The notes beneath the pieces are model-generated. The model saw only the letters and a list, made by a program, of their open reading frames with translations, was not told the origin of the DNA and ran no database searches. Position numbers and translations under genes: made by a program. Below, one piece after another: positions 14,590 through 22,438 of a DNA stretch of 26,340 nt. Position 1 is the first letter of the stretch. The number at the start of each line of letters is the position of its first letter. Origin of the DNA: Thermoflexales bacterium (GTDB lineage: Bacteria; Chloroflexota; Anaerolineae; B4-G1); NCBI GenBank assembly GCA_007118795.1, contig SKQX01000151.1:1-26340 (forward strand). Direction: 5' to 3'.

Positions 14590-16680
14590 TCAAGCCGCCC
14601 TACGCCTGCTCCGTAGCAGCCGCGCCGAGCTGGCCATGATCAGTAGGTCCGGGATCGACTGCCCGGCAGCAGCCGCGATCGGTGGCAGGATCCCCAGCGC
14701 TGCCAGGGTCATCCCCACCAGGTTGTACAACACACCCACGCCGAGATTCTGCTGGATCACGCCGAAGGTGCGCCGTCCGACGCGGATGGCCTCGGGCAGC
14801 CCGCGCCAATCGTCGTGCATGAGCGCTACGTCCGCTGCCTCCAGAGCCGCGTCCGTGCCCGCAACCCCCATCGCCACTCCCACGTCGGCCTGGGCCAGGG
14901 CCGGGGCGTCGTTGACGCCGTCGCCGACCATGAGCACGGTGTGTCCCTGCCGCTGCAGTTCGCTCACCACCGCGATCTTGTCCTCGGGGAGGAGCTCGGC
15001 CCTGTAATCGACCCCGAGCCGGGCGGCCTCCGCCCGCGCGGTAGCCTCGCTGTCCCCCGTCAGCAGAAGCAGGCGTCTGATCCCCAGCTCTCGCAGCGCG
15101 CTCAGTGACTCCGGGACCTCAGGCCGGGGTTCGTCGGCGACGGCCAGCAGTCCCGAGACGCGCTCATCGATGGCCAGGAAGAAGGCGGTCTTACCCTCGG
15201 CTTGCCACGTGGCTGCCTGGGCCTCGGCGTGGGCGGGCACAGCGACAGTCTCAGTCTCCAGCAGTCTCCGGCTGCCGATCAGGAGTCGAGTGTTTCCGGA
15301 GTGAGCTCGAGCCCCCAGCCCGGCCATGGCCTCAAACCCGTCGACCTGATCGGGCTCCAGTCCGCGATCTCGGGCGGTCCGGCGCACGGCCGCCGCCACC
15401 GGATGCTCAGATAGTTGTTCGACCGACCCGGCCCAACGGACGACCTCTTCCTCGCTGTAGCCGTCGAGGGCCAGGACGTCGGTGACCACCGGACGGCCGA
15501 AGGTCAGCGTCCCGGTCTTGTCCATCACCACCGCGTCGACCCGGGCCAGCAGCTCCAGATACCGTCCTCCCTTGATCAACAGGCCCCGCCGGGCAGCTTG
15601 CCCGACGGCGGCGATGACGGCTGTCGGCGTCGCCAGAGCGATGGCACAGGCACACGAGACGAGCAACACGGCGATGGCCGCGGTGAGATCCCCACCCACC
15701 AGGTACGTCAGGATGGCCGTCCCTAGCACCACGGGGATGTACCAGGCTGTGAAGCGATCGGCCGCCCGCTGCACGGGAGCCTTGTTTGCCTCCGCCTCCT
15801 CCACCAGCTGGATGACGCGGCCCAGGGTCGTGTCGGCCCCGGCTCGTCTCACCCGTATGGTGAGTGCCCCGCCGTGGACGATCGTCCCGGCGAACACTTC
15901 GCTGCCTGGCTCCTTGGAAACCGGCATACTCTCGCCCGTAATCGGCGACTGATCCACCGCGGCGCTGCCCCTCTGCACCTCGCCGTCGGCCGGTACCTGC
16001 TCTCCGGGTCGCACCACCACCCGATCGCCCGGCCGGAGCGCCTCCACAGGGACGTCCTCTTCCTCGCCCTCCCGCAGCCGGTGGGCCCTCTCCGGAGCCA
16101 GTTGCATCAGCGTGCGAATCGCCTGGCGAGAGCGCTCGGTGGTCAGGCCCTCTAGGCCGTCAGAGACGCGCATGAAGAAGGCGATCACCACCGCCGCCGT
16201 ATATTCGCCGATAAGCAGCCCGCCCACGATGCCCAGCGTCATCAGGGCGTGGGCCGTCACCTGACGATGGGCCAGGGCCAATACCACCCGCCGGAAGATG
16301 GGGTACCCGCCCACCAGGATGGTGACGACGGCCAACCACGGGGGAATGCGCGTCAGGGCGGCGTCGAGGAGCCCCAATCGCTCGCCGAGTGTCTCGACCA
16401 GGACCACCAGGACGACCACAGCGATGAACAACCCCGTCAGCCGTTCCCCCAGCTCGGTTCCGGACCTATCCCGGGTCTCCCCGGCCCCGTCGGACACCCC
16501 GTAGCCGGCCCGTTCCGCGGCTCGCGCGATCCGATCGGTGCCCGTCAGCTCCGGATCGTACACCACGTCCAGTCGCTCGGTAGCCAGGTAGACCCGCGCC
16601 TCCCGCACTCCGGCCAGGCCGCGGACGGCCTCCTCGACGTGGAGAGCGCACTCAGCACAATCCATCCCGGTCACAGACAA
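14590..16680 (-). CDS. Heavy-metal P1B-type ATPase with one HMA domain and a CAC membrane motif
   Basis: Metal-exporting P-type ATPase of 696 residues. The start is a TTG at 16680 with GGAGGAAG about 8 nt upstream; no in-frame ATG precedes it after the last stop. An N-terminal HMA domain has LSVTGMDCAECALHVEEAV (GMDCxxC, the style of Zn/Cd/Pb rather than Cu exporters). The catalytic machinery is complete: SPITGESMPVSK (actuator), VMDKTGTLTFGRP (phosphorylation), SEHPVAAAVRR (HP motif) and MVGDGVNDAPALAQADVGVAMG (hinge). The sixth membrane segment reads VSCACAIALATPTAV, where nearly all relatives have CPC or another x-P-x motif, so the usually conserved proline is Ala. The metal is therefore uncertain. 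It is followed 23 nt later by the rhodanese lipoprotein gene and probably co-transcribed with it. Confidence 0.9.
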   Translation of the reverse strand: MSVTGMDCAECALHVEEAVRGLAGVREARVYLATERLDVVYDPELTGTDRIARAAERAGYGVSDGAGETRDRSGTELGERLTGLFIAVVVLVVLVETLGERLGLLDAALTRIPPWLAVVTILVGGYPIFRRVVLALAHRQVTAHALMTLGIVGGLLIGEYTAAVVIAFFMRVSDGLEGLTTERSRQAIRTLMQLAPERAHRLREGEEEDVPVEALRPGDRVVVRPGEQVPADGEVQRGSAAVDQSPITGESMPVSKEPGSEVFAGTIVHGGALTIRVRRAGADTTLGRVIQLVEEAEANKAPVQRAADRFTAWYIPVVLGTAILTYLVGGDLTAAIAVLLVSCACAIALATPTAVIAAVGQAARRGLLIKGGRYLELLARVDAVVMDKTGTLTFGRPVVTDVLALDGYSEEEVVRWAGSVEQLSEHPVAAAVRRTARDRGLEPDQVDGFEAMAGLGARAHSGNTRLLIGSRRLLETETVAVPAHAEAQAATWQAEGKTAFFLAIDERVSGLLAVADEPRPEVPESLSALRELGIRRLLLLTGDSEATARAEAARLGVDYRAELLPEDKIAVVSELQRQGHTVLMVGDGVNDAPALAQADVGVAMGVAGTDAALEAADVALMHDDWRGLPEAIRVGRRTFGVIQQNLGVGVLYNLVGMTLAALGILPPIAAAAGQSIPDLLIMASSARLLRSRRRAA

Positions 16681-16866
16681 GCGCTTCTTCCTCCACAGAC
16701 GGTTCAGGCCAGCCTCACGATGTGGTCATCCGCCCCCGTCTTGCATCGCTCCATCGCTCAACAACTGGGCGCAGGCCGGTGTCAGACTGGCCTGCGAATG
16801 TCCGCCCGGCGGTGGTGAGGATGCCGTGGATGGAGCCAACGATGCGAGCCGACGGATCGCGGTATC
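16681..16866. other. Intergenic region between DUF169 and the P-type ATPase gene
   Basis: No gene is supported. A stem of GCAGGCCGG (16771-16779) with CTGGCCTGC (16787-16795), nine pairs including one G-U, lies 72-96 nt beyond the DUF169 stop and may end the tusA-JAMM-thiF-DUF169 transcript. Confidence 0.4.
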
Positions 16867-17457
16867 TCATGGCTCGTCTGCACTGCCGGCGCGGAGCGAC
16901 TGGTGCCGCGCCATAGCCCGCGGCAGGGCCGCGAAATCATCCCGGCTCACGCCGACGACCAATTCCTCGTCCCGGAACCCACAGAGATCCCGCATTCCCT
17001 GGCAGAGAAGGCTCAGGTGCGGTCTCCCGGTCTCATACACCCGTGCGATCACCTCTCCACAGACCGCGTGGGTCCCCGCACAGCGGGCCTCAATCCCGCC
17101 GGTCAATACTGCCAGCGCCATAGCCTGGCGAGCCGTGACGGTGAACACCACGGGATCTGCGTCCTCGACGGGCCCCACGCGTACGCCGCTGACGCCGGTA
17201 TGGATGCGCGGCTCTACGTCCACATAGACCGGTTCCACCATCCCCAGGGCTAAGCTCGCTCCCGGGCACTCGATCTCACCGAAGCGAAAGGTGCGCGATC
17301 CGCTGTTCAGATCCTCCTGCTCAAGAATGCAGAAGCGCAGCGGGCCAGGGGCCGGCGTCGTCAGCCGGCCACCCTCCTCGATCTGGATTCCCACCGGTCT
17401 GTGGGTCAGGCCCAGGAACGCTTGGATTTCGTGAGCGATACGCTGTGCGGTGCTCAC
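16867..17457 (-). CDS. DUF169 family protein
   Basis: Cytoplasmic protein of 196 residues, family function unknown. The start is a GTG at 17457 that overlaps the thiF stop as GTGA; the frame is open upstream inside thiF, but that segment is Arg/Pro-rich shadow sequence. Family features are HRPVGIQIEE near the N-terminus, LRFCILEQEDL, EIECPGASLALGM, TARQAMALAVLTGG, GIEARCAGTHAVCGEVIARVYETGRPHLSLLCQGMRD and RDEELVVGVSRDDF. It has several conserved-looking cysteines (in RFC, IEC, RCAG, AVCG, LLCQG, DLCG). Its translational coupling to a ThiF-type sulfur-activating enzyme suggests a role in sulfur or metal handling, which is inference. Confidence 0.8.
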   Translation of the reverse strand: MSTAQRIAHEIQAFLGLTHRPVGIQIEEGGRLTTPAPGPLRFCILEQEDLNSGSRTFRFGEIECPGASLALGMVEPVYVDVEPRIHTGVSGVRVGPVEDADPVVFTVTARQAMALAVLTGGIEARCAGTHAVCGEVIARVYETGRPHLSLLCQGMRDLCGFRDEELVVGVSRDDFAALPRAMARHQSLRAGSADEP

Positions 17458-18308
17458 AACGGCTCGCCTCCGTTGGAGTGCCTCGCGTCTGTATACAGGG
17501 TACAGGTAGCCTGTCGCTCCCCTCCTCCGCAGTCGGTCAAGGCTGTGATGGTGGGATGCTCTCCACAGACGGGGCAGTTGGGATCCTGTCCCATCTCCAA
17601 CTCCAGAAACGACATCTCGAGGGCGTCGAAGACCAGCAGGCGGTGGCTCAAGGTGGTTCCGACGTCCAGAAGCAGCTTGAGGGTCTCGGTCGCCTGAATG
17701 GTGCCGATCACGCCGGGTACCGCTCCCAGCACGCCGGCCTCCTGACAGCTCGGCACCGAACCCGGCGGTGGTGGGTTGGGGAAGATGCAACGATAGCAGG
17801 GGCCCTCGCCGGCGCGGAAGACGGCGGCCTGTCCCTCGAACTGGTACACGGCGCCGAAGACCAGGGGCTTCTTCAGAAGCACGCAAGCGTCATTCATTAA
17901 GTACTTGGTCGGGAAGTTATCGCTTCCCTCGACGATGACATCATAGGGCTCGAGGATCTCCAGGGCGTTCTCCGCCGTGATCCGCTCCTTATGGAGCGTG
18001 ATCGTTACGTCTGGGTTGAGCGCCCGTATGGTCCGGGCAGCGGATGCGGTCTTGGGCCCGCCCAGGTCGGAGGTGCGATGCAACACTTGCCGATGCAGGT
18101 TCGACAGATCGACGTCGTCGGAGTCGGCCAGCCCAAGCGTCCCCACACCGGCTGCCGCCAGGTACAGGGCAGCCGGCGAACCCAGCCCGCCGGCCCCCAC
18201 CACCAGAACACTGGCCTGCAGCAATCTGCGTTGCCCCCTCCCGCCTACGGAAGGCAGGATGACCTGACGGCTGTAGCGCCGGATCTGATCCTCTGTCAGT
18301 CCGAACAT
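17454..18308 (-). CDS. ThiF/MoeB-family adenylyltransferase
   Basis: Activates the C-terminal Gly-Gly of a ubiquitin-like sulfur carrier (ThiS, MoaD or CysO type) by adenylation. It has 284 residues. Features in order: GAGGLGSPAALYLAAAGVG (nucleotide loop, 38-56), DSDDVDLSNLHRQ (62-74), VEGSDNFPTKYLMNDAC (127-142), the zinc pair C171/C174 in CYRC, the catalytic-type Cys C188 in SVPSCQEAGVLGAVPGVIG, and the second zinc pair C245/C248 in NCPVCG. There is no fused C-terminal rhodanese domain, as in bacterial MoeB and ThiF. It lies 19 nt after the JAMM gene and overlaps DUF169. ThiF, MoeB or a CysO-activating MoeZ-like role cannot be told apart from sequence alone; the JAMM neighbour favours a CysO-like cysteine-synthesis pathway. 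Confidence 0.93.
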   Translation of the reverse strand: MFGLTEDQIRRYSRQVILPSVGGRGQRRLLQASVLVVGAGGLGSPAALYLAAAGVGTLGLADSDDVDLSNLHRQVLHRTSDLGGPKTASAARTIRALNPDVTITLHKERITAENALEILEPYDVIVEGSDNFPTKYLMNDACVLLKKPLVFGAVYQFEGQAAVFRAGEGPCYRCIFPNPPPPGSVPSCQEAGVLGAVPGVIGTIQATETLKLLLDVGTTLSHRLLVFDALEMSFLELEMGQDPNCPVCGEHPTITALTDCGGGERQATCTLYTDARHSNGGEPL

Positions 18309-18327
18309 CTATTCCCCTAATCCTCTT

Positions 18328-18768
18328 CTAACCGCGCACCTGTTCGGGTCTCTCTATCTCCAGCGGGACCTCTTCGATCTCACCATTCCTGATGCGGTAC
18401 CCGCCCAGGGCCGGGGGCTTGCCTTCGGTCAGCGACACGATCACGTAGACGGAGTCGGGATAGTGGGCCATAGCCACGTCCCTTGGAGACGGATAGGCGG
18501 GTGCGTTGATGTGGGAATGGTAGATGCCGACGATCTGATCGCCGTGCTCCTCGATCTCCAACATGGCGTCCACTTGAGCCTGAGGTTCCGCCAGGTAGCG
18601 GACGGAGCTCGCCTCGGTGTTGGGCAGCGGATAGACCTCGGTGACTTGACCCTCCCGGCCGCCGAGGAGGCCACAGGCTTCGTGGGGGTGAGCGGTGCGC
18701 GCGCGGTCGATCATCTCTCCCACGTACTGCGGAGCGAGAACCAGCACGTGTTCTGGCCTAGTGGTCAT
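18328..18768 (-). CDS. JAMM/MPN+ metalloprotease (Mec-like, M67 family)
   Basis: Zinc-dependent peptidase of 146 residues expected to clip a residue such as cysteine, or a conjugate, from the C-terminus of a sulfur carrier. The JAMM motif is perfect: Glu30 in HPHEACGLLGG, then H84-S-H86, seven residues, S94, two residues, D97 (IYHSHINAPAYPSPRD). The ATG at 18768 overlaps the tusA stop as ATGA, and thiF follows after 19 nt. In actinobacteria the equivalent Mec works with CysO and CysM; neither a CysO-like carrier nor a CysM is encoded beside it here. This family should act in the cytoplasm and no signal peptide is visible. Confidence 0.92.
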   Translation of the reverse strand: MTTRPEHVLVLAPQYVGEMIDRARTAHPHEACGLLGGREGQVTEVYPLPNTEASSVRYLAEPQAQVDAMLEIEEHGDQIVGIYHSHINAPAYPSPRDVAMAHYPDSVYVIVSLTEGKPPALGGYRIRNGEIEEVPLEIERPEQVRG

Positions 18769-19016
18769 CGATCAGTTCCCTTCCGCACCTGGATCACCCA
18801 ATCCTCACCCCCACCCTGCTTCACCTGGAGGACATCGTGCCCACGGTGGGTAAGGCTGCGCGGCACGTTCTCCGCTGCCGGTGCGTGATCGACAGTCACC
18901 TCCAGCACTTGCCCCGGCTCGATCTCCTCCAGTGCCAGGATCGTCTTCACGAACGTGTACGGGCACACCTCGCCTCTCAGATCCAGAGAGTCAATGGTAT
19001 CTTTCGTTTCACTCAT
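18765..19016 (-). CDS. TusA/SirA-like sulfur carrier protein
   Basis: Small cytoplasmic persulfide carrier of 83 residues. I chose the ATG at 19016 (MSETKDTIDSLDLRGEVCPYTFVKTILALEEIEPGQVLEVTVDHAPA) because the domain begins there; the frame is open for 38 more codons upstream but that part is Pro/Gly-rich and unlike the family. C18 in the motif GEVCPYTFVK is the sulfur-carrying Cys; the usual CPxP is CPYT here. A run of conserved features follows: E-x-G-x-x-L-E-V-x-V-D-x-x and AENVPRSLTHRGHDVLQV. It is the first gene of the tusA-JAMM-thiF-DUF169 set, with a 4-base overlap into JAMM, and may stand in for the missing ubiquitin-like carrier or feed it. Confidence 0.88.
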   Translation of the reverse strand: MSETKDTIDSLDLRGEVCPYTFVKTILALEEIEPGQVLEVTVDHAPAAENVPRSLTHRGHDVLQVKQGGGEDWVIQVRKGTDR

Positions 19017-19138
19017 CGGACAACTCACCCAATGTAGGTTTCCACAAAGACCGGAAAGCTCCTCCACGCCGGGCTTCATCCCTCGCCGCGCCGGTGGTAC
19101 AGTCCCACTCGTCATGCTGAGAAACACCATAGGGTCCA

Positions 19139-19154
19139 GCTTGGACGTTCAAGC
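19139..19154. promoter_or_regulatory. Near-palindrome upstream of tusA, candidate operator
   Basis: GCTTGGACGTTCAAGC is a 16-base palindrome with one mismatched pair, 123 nt upstream of the tusA ATG. On the - strand the overlapping TTGAAC could be a -35 element with TATGGT 15 nt further, a poor spacing. Confidence 0.25.
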
Positions 19155-19284
19155 CCCGCACTACTCTGAACCGAGAAACCGCCCCGGCTTAGCACGGCTG
19201 TGCTGCCATCATCCTGTCAGTCCACCCCCATTGTCATCGGTCGCCTCGTCGGCTGGGCCGTACGAGGTGAACTCGCCGCCGTGT

Positions 19285-19322
19285 CCCCTCTCCCCAGGGG
19301 GGAGAGGGTTAGGGTGAGGGGG
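19285..19322. repeat. REP-like palindromic repeat, copy 1
   Basis: CCCTCTCCCC and GGGGAGAGGG form a perfect 10-bp hairpin around AGG, followed by TTAGGGTGAGGGGGCCTCCGCC. The same unit recurs 115 bp further on. I recall this GAGAGGGTTAGGGTGAGGG style of repeat from many unrelated genomes. Confidence 0.8.
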
Positions 19323-19399
19323 CCTCCGCCGGACCTGTTTTTCCTCTCCCACCGGTGAAAGGAAGTGGTCGCACTGCGACCATGCACCGGCAGCCGCTT
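19323..19399. other. Spacer between the REP-like copies
   Basis: It contains a small perfect hairpin GGTCGC-ACT-GCGACC (19367-19381). No gene was seen. Confidence 0.4.
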
Positions 19400-19435
19400 C
19401 CCTCTCCCCCCTGGGGAGAGGGTTAGGGTGAGGGG
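19400..19435. repeat. REP-like palindromic repeat, copy 2
   Basis: CCCTCTCCCC-CCT-GGGGAGAGGG followed by TTAGGGTGAGGGG and CCCTCCGCC, in direct orientation to copy 1. The two hairpin loops (AGG and CCT) are reverse complements. Confidence 0.8.
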
Positions 19436-19639
19436 CCCTCCGCCAGCAGCCGCGGACGGTTTGTTAAGGAACTCCGCGAGAGGATCTCACGCAAGCCAGC
19501 GTCGTCACCTTCGATAGTTGCATCTCTCAGCCTACCCCCACTGGCGAGGCGCTCCCCGACGATTCTCCAACTCGCCTGGGAGACAAGTCCCAAACGACGC
19601 CCGCCGGGGAACGCCCTCGCCCCGCCCTATAGGACGGCC
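19436..19639. other. Gene-free region downstream of the YHS gene
   Basis: About 200 bases with no supportable gene. Together with the two REP-like copies it separates the YHS/copA operon from the tusA operon. Confidence 0.4.
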
Positions 19640-19816
19640 TCAGTCCTCGTGCTGCTGGAAGCCCTCGTCAGCCTCCTTCAGGTACTTCTCGGGATCCTTC
19701 TCGAAGGCCACCTTGCAGCCCGGTGCACAGAAGTAGTAGGTCTCTCCCTGGTACTCCGCCTCAGCTGCAGCTGTCTCTGGTTCGACTTCCATCTTGCAGA
19801 CTGGATCCAGTGCCAT
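19640..19816 (-). CDS. YHS-domain protein
   Basis: Small protein of 58 residues: MALDPVCKMEVEPETAAAEAEYQGETYYFCAPGCKVAFEKDPEKYL. This is a stand-alone YHS domain with the pattern DPVC-x-M near the start and YYFC-x-x-x-C later, a small metal-binding fold often found on or next to Cu(I) P-type ATPases. I chose the ATG at 19816 because AAGGAGG lies 8 nt upstream; a GTG three codons earlier overlaps that site. It lies 53 nt downstream of the copA stop and is probably in the same operon. It likely acts as a cytosolic copper-binding helper; this is inference from neighbours. Confidence 0.9.
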   Translation of the reverse strand: MALDPVCKMEVEPETAAAEAEYQGETYYFCAPGCKVAFEKDPEKYLKEADEGFQQHED

Positions 19817-19869
19817 GTCACTCACCTCCTTGGTGGCTACGCTATGCCTATGCTAGCTCAACTCGAACG

Positions 19870-22404
19870 TTACGCGGTGCTTCGGGCCGGTTGGCGCGCT
19901 ACGCTGGACTCCGACGTGTCCGGTGCCTGACGAGCGTACTCCGGGCGGATCTCCACGCGTCGGAGCATGTTGGCGTTGGTCACCACTGTCACTGACGAGG
20001 TCGCCATAGCAATGTTCGCCAGCACGGGGTGCATCCAGCCGATGACGGCTAGCGGTAACATCACCACGTTGTAGAAGAAGGCCCAGAACAGGTTCTGTTT
20101 GATCTTTCGGAACGTCGCCCGGCTGAGGTTGACCGCCTCCACCACGCCGGTGAGATCGCCCCGCACCAGGGTCACGTCGCTGGCCTCTATGGCGATGTCT
20201 GTTCCCGTGCCTATGGCGATCCCGACGTTGGCCTGGGTCAGCGCCGGGGCGTCGTTGATGCCGTCCCCGACGAAGGCGACCAGGCCAAAGCGCTCCTGCA
20301 GCTCCCGCACCTCGGCCACCTTTCCGTCGGGCAGCACCTCGGCCAGGACGTGATCGATGCCCACCTGCCGGGCGATGGCCTTAGCCGTGCGCCGGTTATC
20401 GCCCGTGATCATTGCCGTCTCCAGACCCATGCCCTGTAGCGCTGCGATGGCGTCGGCGGAATCGTCCTTGAGGGTGTCCGCCACCGCGATCACCCCTACC
20501 AGCTCATCTGCCACCGCCACCAGCATCGCGGTCTTGGCATCGTTCTCCAGCTCCTGGAGGATACCCTCCATAGGCGCCGGATCGATCTGGTGTTCCTCCA
20601 TCAACCGCCGGGAGCCGACCAGGATGCGGCGTCCGTCTACCAGCGCCTGGACCCCCTTGCCCCGGATCGCCTCGAACCCTTCGGGTTCTCCCATCGTGAG
20701 GCCGTCGGCCTTGGCCCGATCCACGATGGCGCGGCCAAGGGGATGCTCGGAGCCCGCCTCGACAGAGGCTGCCGCATAGAGCACCTGCTGCTCTTCTACT
20801 CCGGGTGCCGCCACGATATCGGTGAGCTCGGGTTTCCCCTTGGTGATGGTGCCTGTCTTGTCGAAGACCACGGCCTTGACGTCCTTGAAGGTCTGAATGG
20901 CCTCGCCCGAGCGGATCAGGATTCCGTGCTCGGCCCCCATCCCCCCTCCCACCATGAGAGCTGTCGGTGTCGCCAGACCGAGAGCGCAGGGGCAGGCGAT
21001 CACCAGCACCGCCACCATGGAGAAGATGGCCAGGGTGAGCACGCCCAGGCCCGGGTTGACCCACGGCAGGAACGAACCCGCTCCGACGAGCGTCCCCATC
21101 GTGCCTGGGAAGAGGAGGTGTAGCGCTAGTGCCACCGCAGCGATGGCCATCACCACCGGGACGAAGACCCCCGTCACCCGGTCCGCCAGCGCCTGGATGG
21201 GTACCTTTGACCCCTGGGCCTCCTCGACCAGCTGGATGACCTGGGCCAGGAAGGTGTCCTTGCCGACCTTGGTGGCCTCTATCTTGAGCAGCCCCTGCTG
21301 GTTGACGGTAGCGCCGATGACCTCATCCCCCTCCGCCTTGTTGACCGGCATCGACTCACCGGTCGCCATCGACTCGTCCACGGCGCTCTCCCCGGCCAGC
21401 ACCACCCCGTCGGTGGGGATCTTCTCGCCGGGACGTACCACCATCACATCCCCCACGTCGACTTGATCGATGGGTACCTCTACCTCCTCATTGTCCCGTA
21501 GCACGCGGGCCGTCTTGGCGCCCAGCTCGAGGAGCTTGCGGATGGCCTGGGAGGCCCGCCCCCTGGCGGTCTCCTCGACGTAACGACCGATGAGGTGGAA
21601 GGCCATGATTGTCGCCGACACGCCGGCGTAATTGGCCACCGGCACGATGAACGAGGCCGGCCCCGTCAGCAGCGCCGCGCCCGTGCCCAGGCTGATTAGT
21701 GTGTCCATATTGGCGTACCCGTGGGCCAGCGCCGTCAGGCCGCTCTTGAAGGTCGGCCGGCCCACCCAGAATAGGACGGGCAGGGCCAGGACGATCTTCC
21801 CCAGGTTCGATACCACCTCATTCGGCCATCGGGTTCCCAGGAACAGCTCGGCTAGCATCCACACCATGGCGGGCGACGCGAAGAGCAGGCCGACCACCAT
21901 GCGACGGCGGGCCCGGCGCATCTTGCGCTCGGCCTCATCCTCCTGCTCAGGCTCAGCCTGTGTGACAGCCCCTTGCTCCGGAGATGCCAGAACCTCGTAG
22001 CCGGTCTCCGCGACAGCTTTCTCAAAATCCTGGACGTCCGCGGTTCCCCTGACGAAGGTCACCCGGGCCTTCTCGGTGGCCAGATTCACGACGGCCTGCG
22101 TTACGCCCGGCACCTTAGCGAGCGCCTGCTCAACGTGGGCCACACACGCGGCACAGGTCATCCCCCCGATCGACAGGGTGATTGTTTTCGTAGGGATCTC
22201 GTAGCCCGTGTCTGCCACGGCTCGCACCAGATCACCCGCCCTCACCCCTGCGTCGGTGCGGAAGGCCAGGTTAGCCTTCTCTGTGGTCAGGCTGACATTG
22301 ACGTCGCCGACCCCCTCTACATTACTCAATGCCCTCTCAACGTGGGACACGCACGAAGCACAAGTCATCCCGCGCACGGGCATCGACATTTTTTGCTCTG
22401 TCAT
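19870..22404 (-). CDS. copA: Cu(I)-type P1B ATPase CopA with two HMA domains
   Basis: Copper-exporting ATPase of 844 residues. HMA domain 1 has RGMTCASC (C15, C18) and HMA domain 2 has IGGMTCAAC (C84, C87). The membrane metal motif is ACPCALGLATPTAL (CPC). Catalytic motifs are MATGESMPVNK, VFDKTGTITKGKP, SEHPLGRAIVDRAK and FVGDGINDAPALTQANVGIAIG. The C-terminal membrane pair shows the Cu signature residues NLFWAFFYNVVMLPLA and MATSSVTVVTNANMLRR. The ATG at 22404 is preceded by GGAGG 9 nt upstream. The gene follows the second rhodanese lipoprotein gene by 34 nt and precedes the YHS gene, suggesting a copper-homeostasis operon. Confidence 0.96.
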   Translation of the reverse strand: MTEQKMSMPVRGMTCASCVSHVERALSNVEGVGDVNVSLTTEKANLAFRTDAGVRAGDLVRAVADTGYEIPTKTITLSIGGMTCAACVAHVEQALAKVPGVTQAVVNLATEKARVTFVRGTADVQDFEKAVAETGYEVLASPEQGAVTQAEPEQEDEAERKMRRARRRMVVGLLFASPAMVWMLAELFLGTRWPNEVVSNLGKIVLALPVLFWVGRPTFKSGLTALAHGYANMDTLISLGTGAALLTGPASFIVPVANYAGVSATIMAFHLIGRYVEETARGRASQAIRKLLELGAKTARVLRDNEEVEVPIDQVDVGDVMVVRPGEKIPTDGVVLAGESAVDESMATGESMPVNKAEGDEVIGATVNQQGLLKIEATKVGKDTFLAQVIQLVEEAQGSKVPIQALADRVTGVFVPVVMAIAAVALALHLLFPGTMGTLVGAGSFLPWVNPGLGVLTLAIFSMVAVLVIACPCALGLATPTALMVGGGMGAEHGILIRSGEAIQTFKDVKAVVFDKTGTITKGKPELTDIVAAPGVEEQQVLYAAASVEAGSEHPLGRAIVDRAKADGLTMGEPEGFEAIRGKGVQALVDGRRILVGSRRLMEEHQIDPAPMEGILQELENDAKTAMLVAVADELVGVIAVADTLKDDSADAIAALQGMGLETAMITGDNRRTAKAIARQVGIDHVLAEVLPDGKVAEVRELQERFGLVAFVGDGINDAPALTQANVGIAIGTGTDIAIEASDVTLVRGDLTGVVEAVNLSRATFRKIKQNLFWAFFYNVVMLPLAVIGWMHPVLANIAMATSSVTVVTNANMLRRVEIRPEYARQAPDTSESSVARQPARSTA

Positions 22405-22438
22405 TCCTCCAAACCTCCAGCTATACCATTCGGATCAT

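Noticed and set aside
17458..17886. N-terminal extension of DUF169 to 339 residues
   Set aside because: That part overlaps thiF in another frame, is Arg/Pro-rich and lacks family similarity; the GTG overlapping the thiF stop is the better start.
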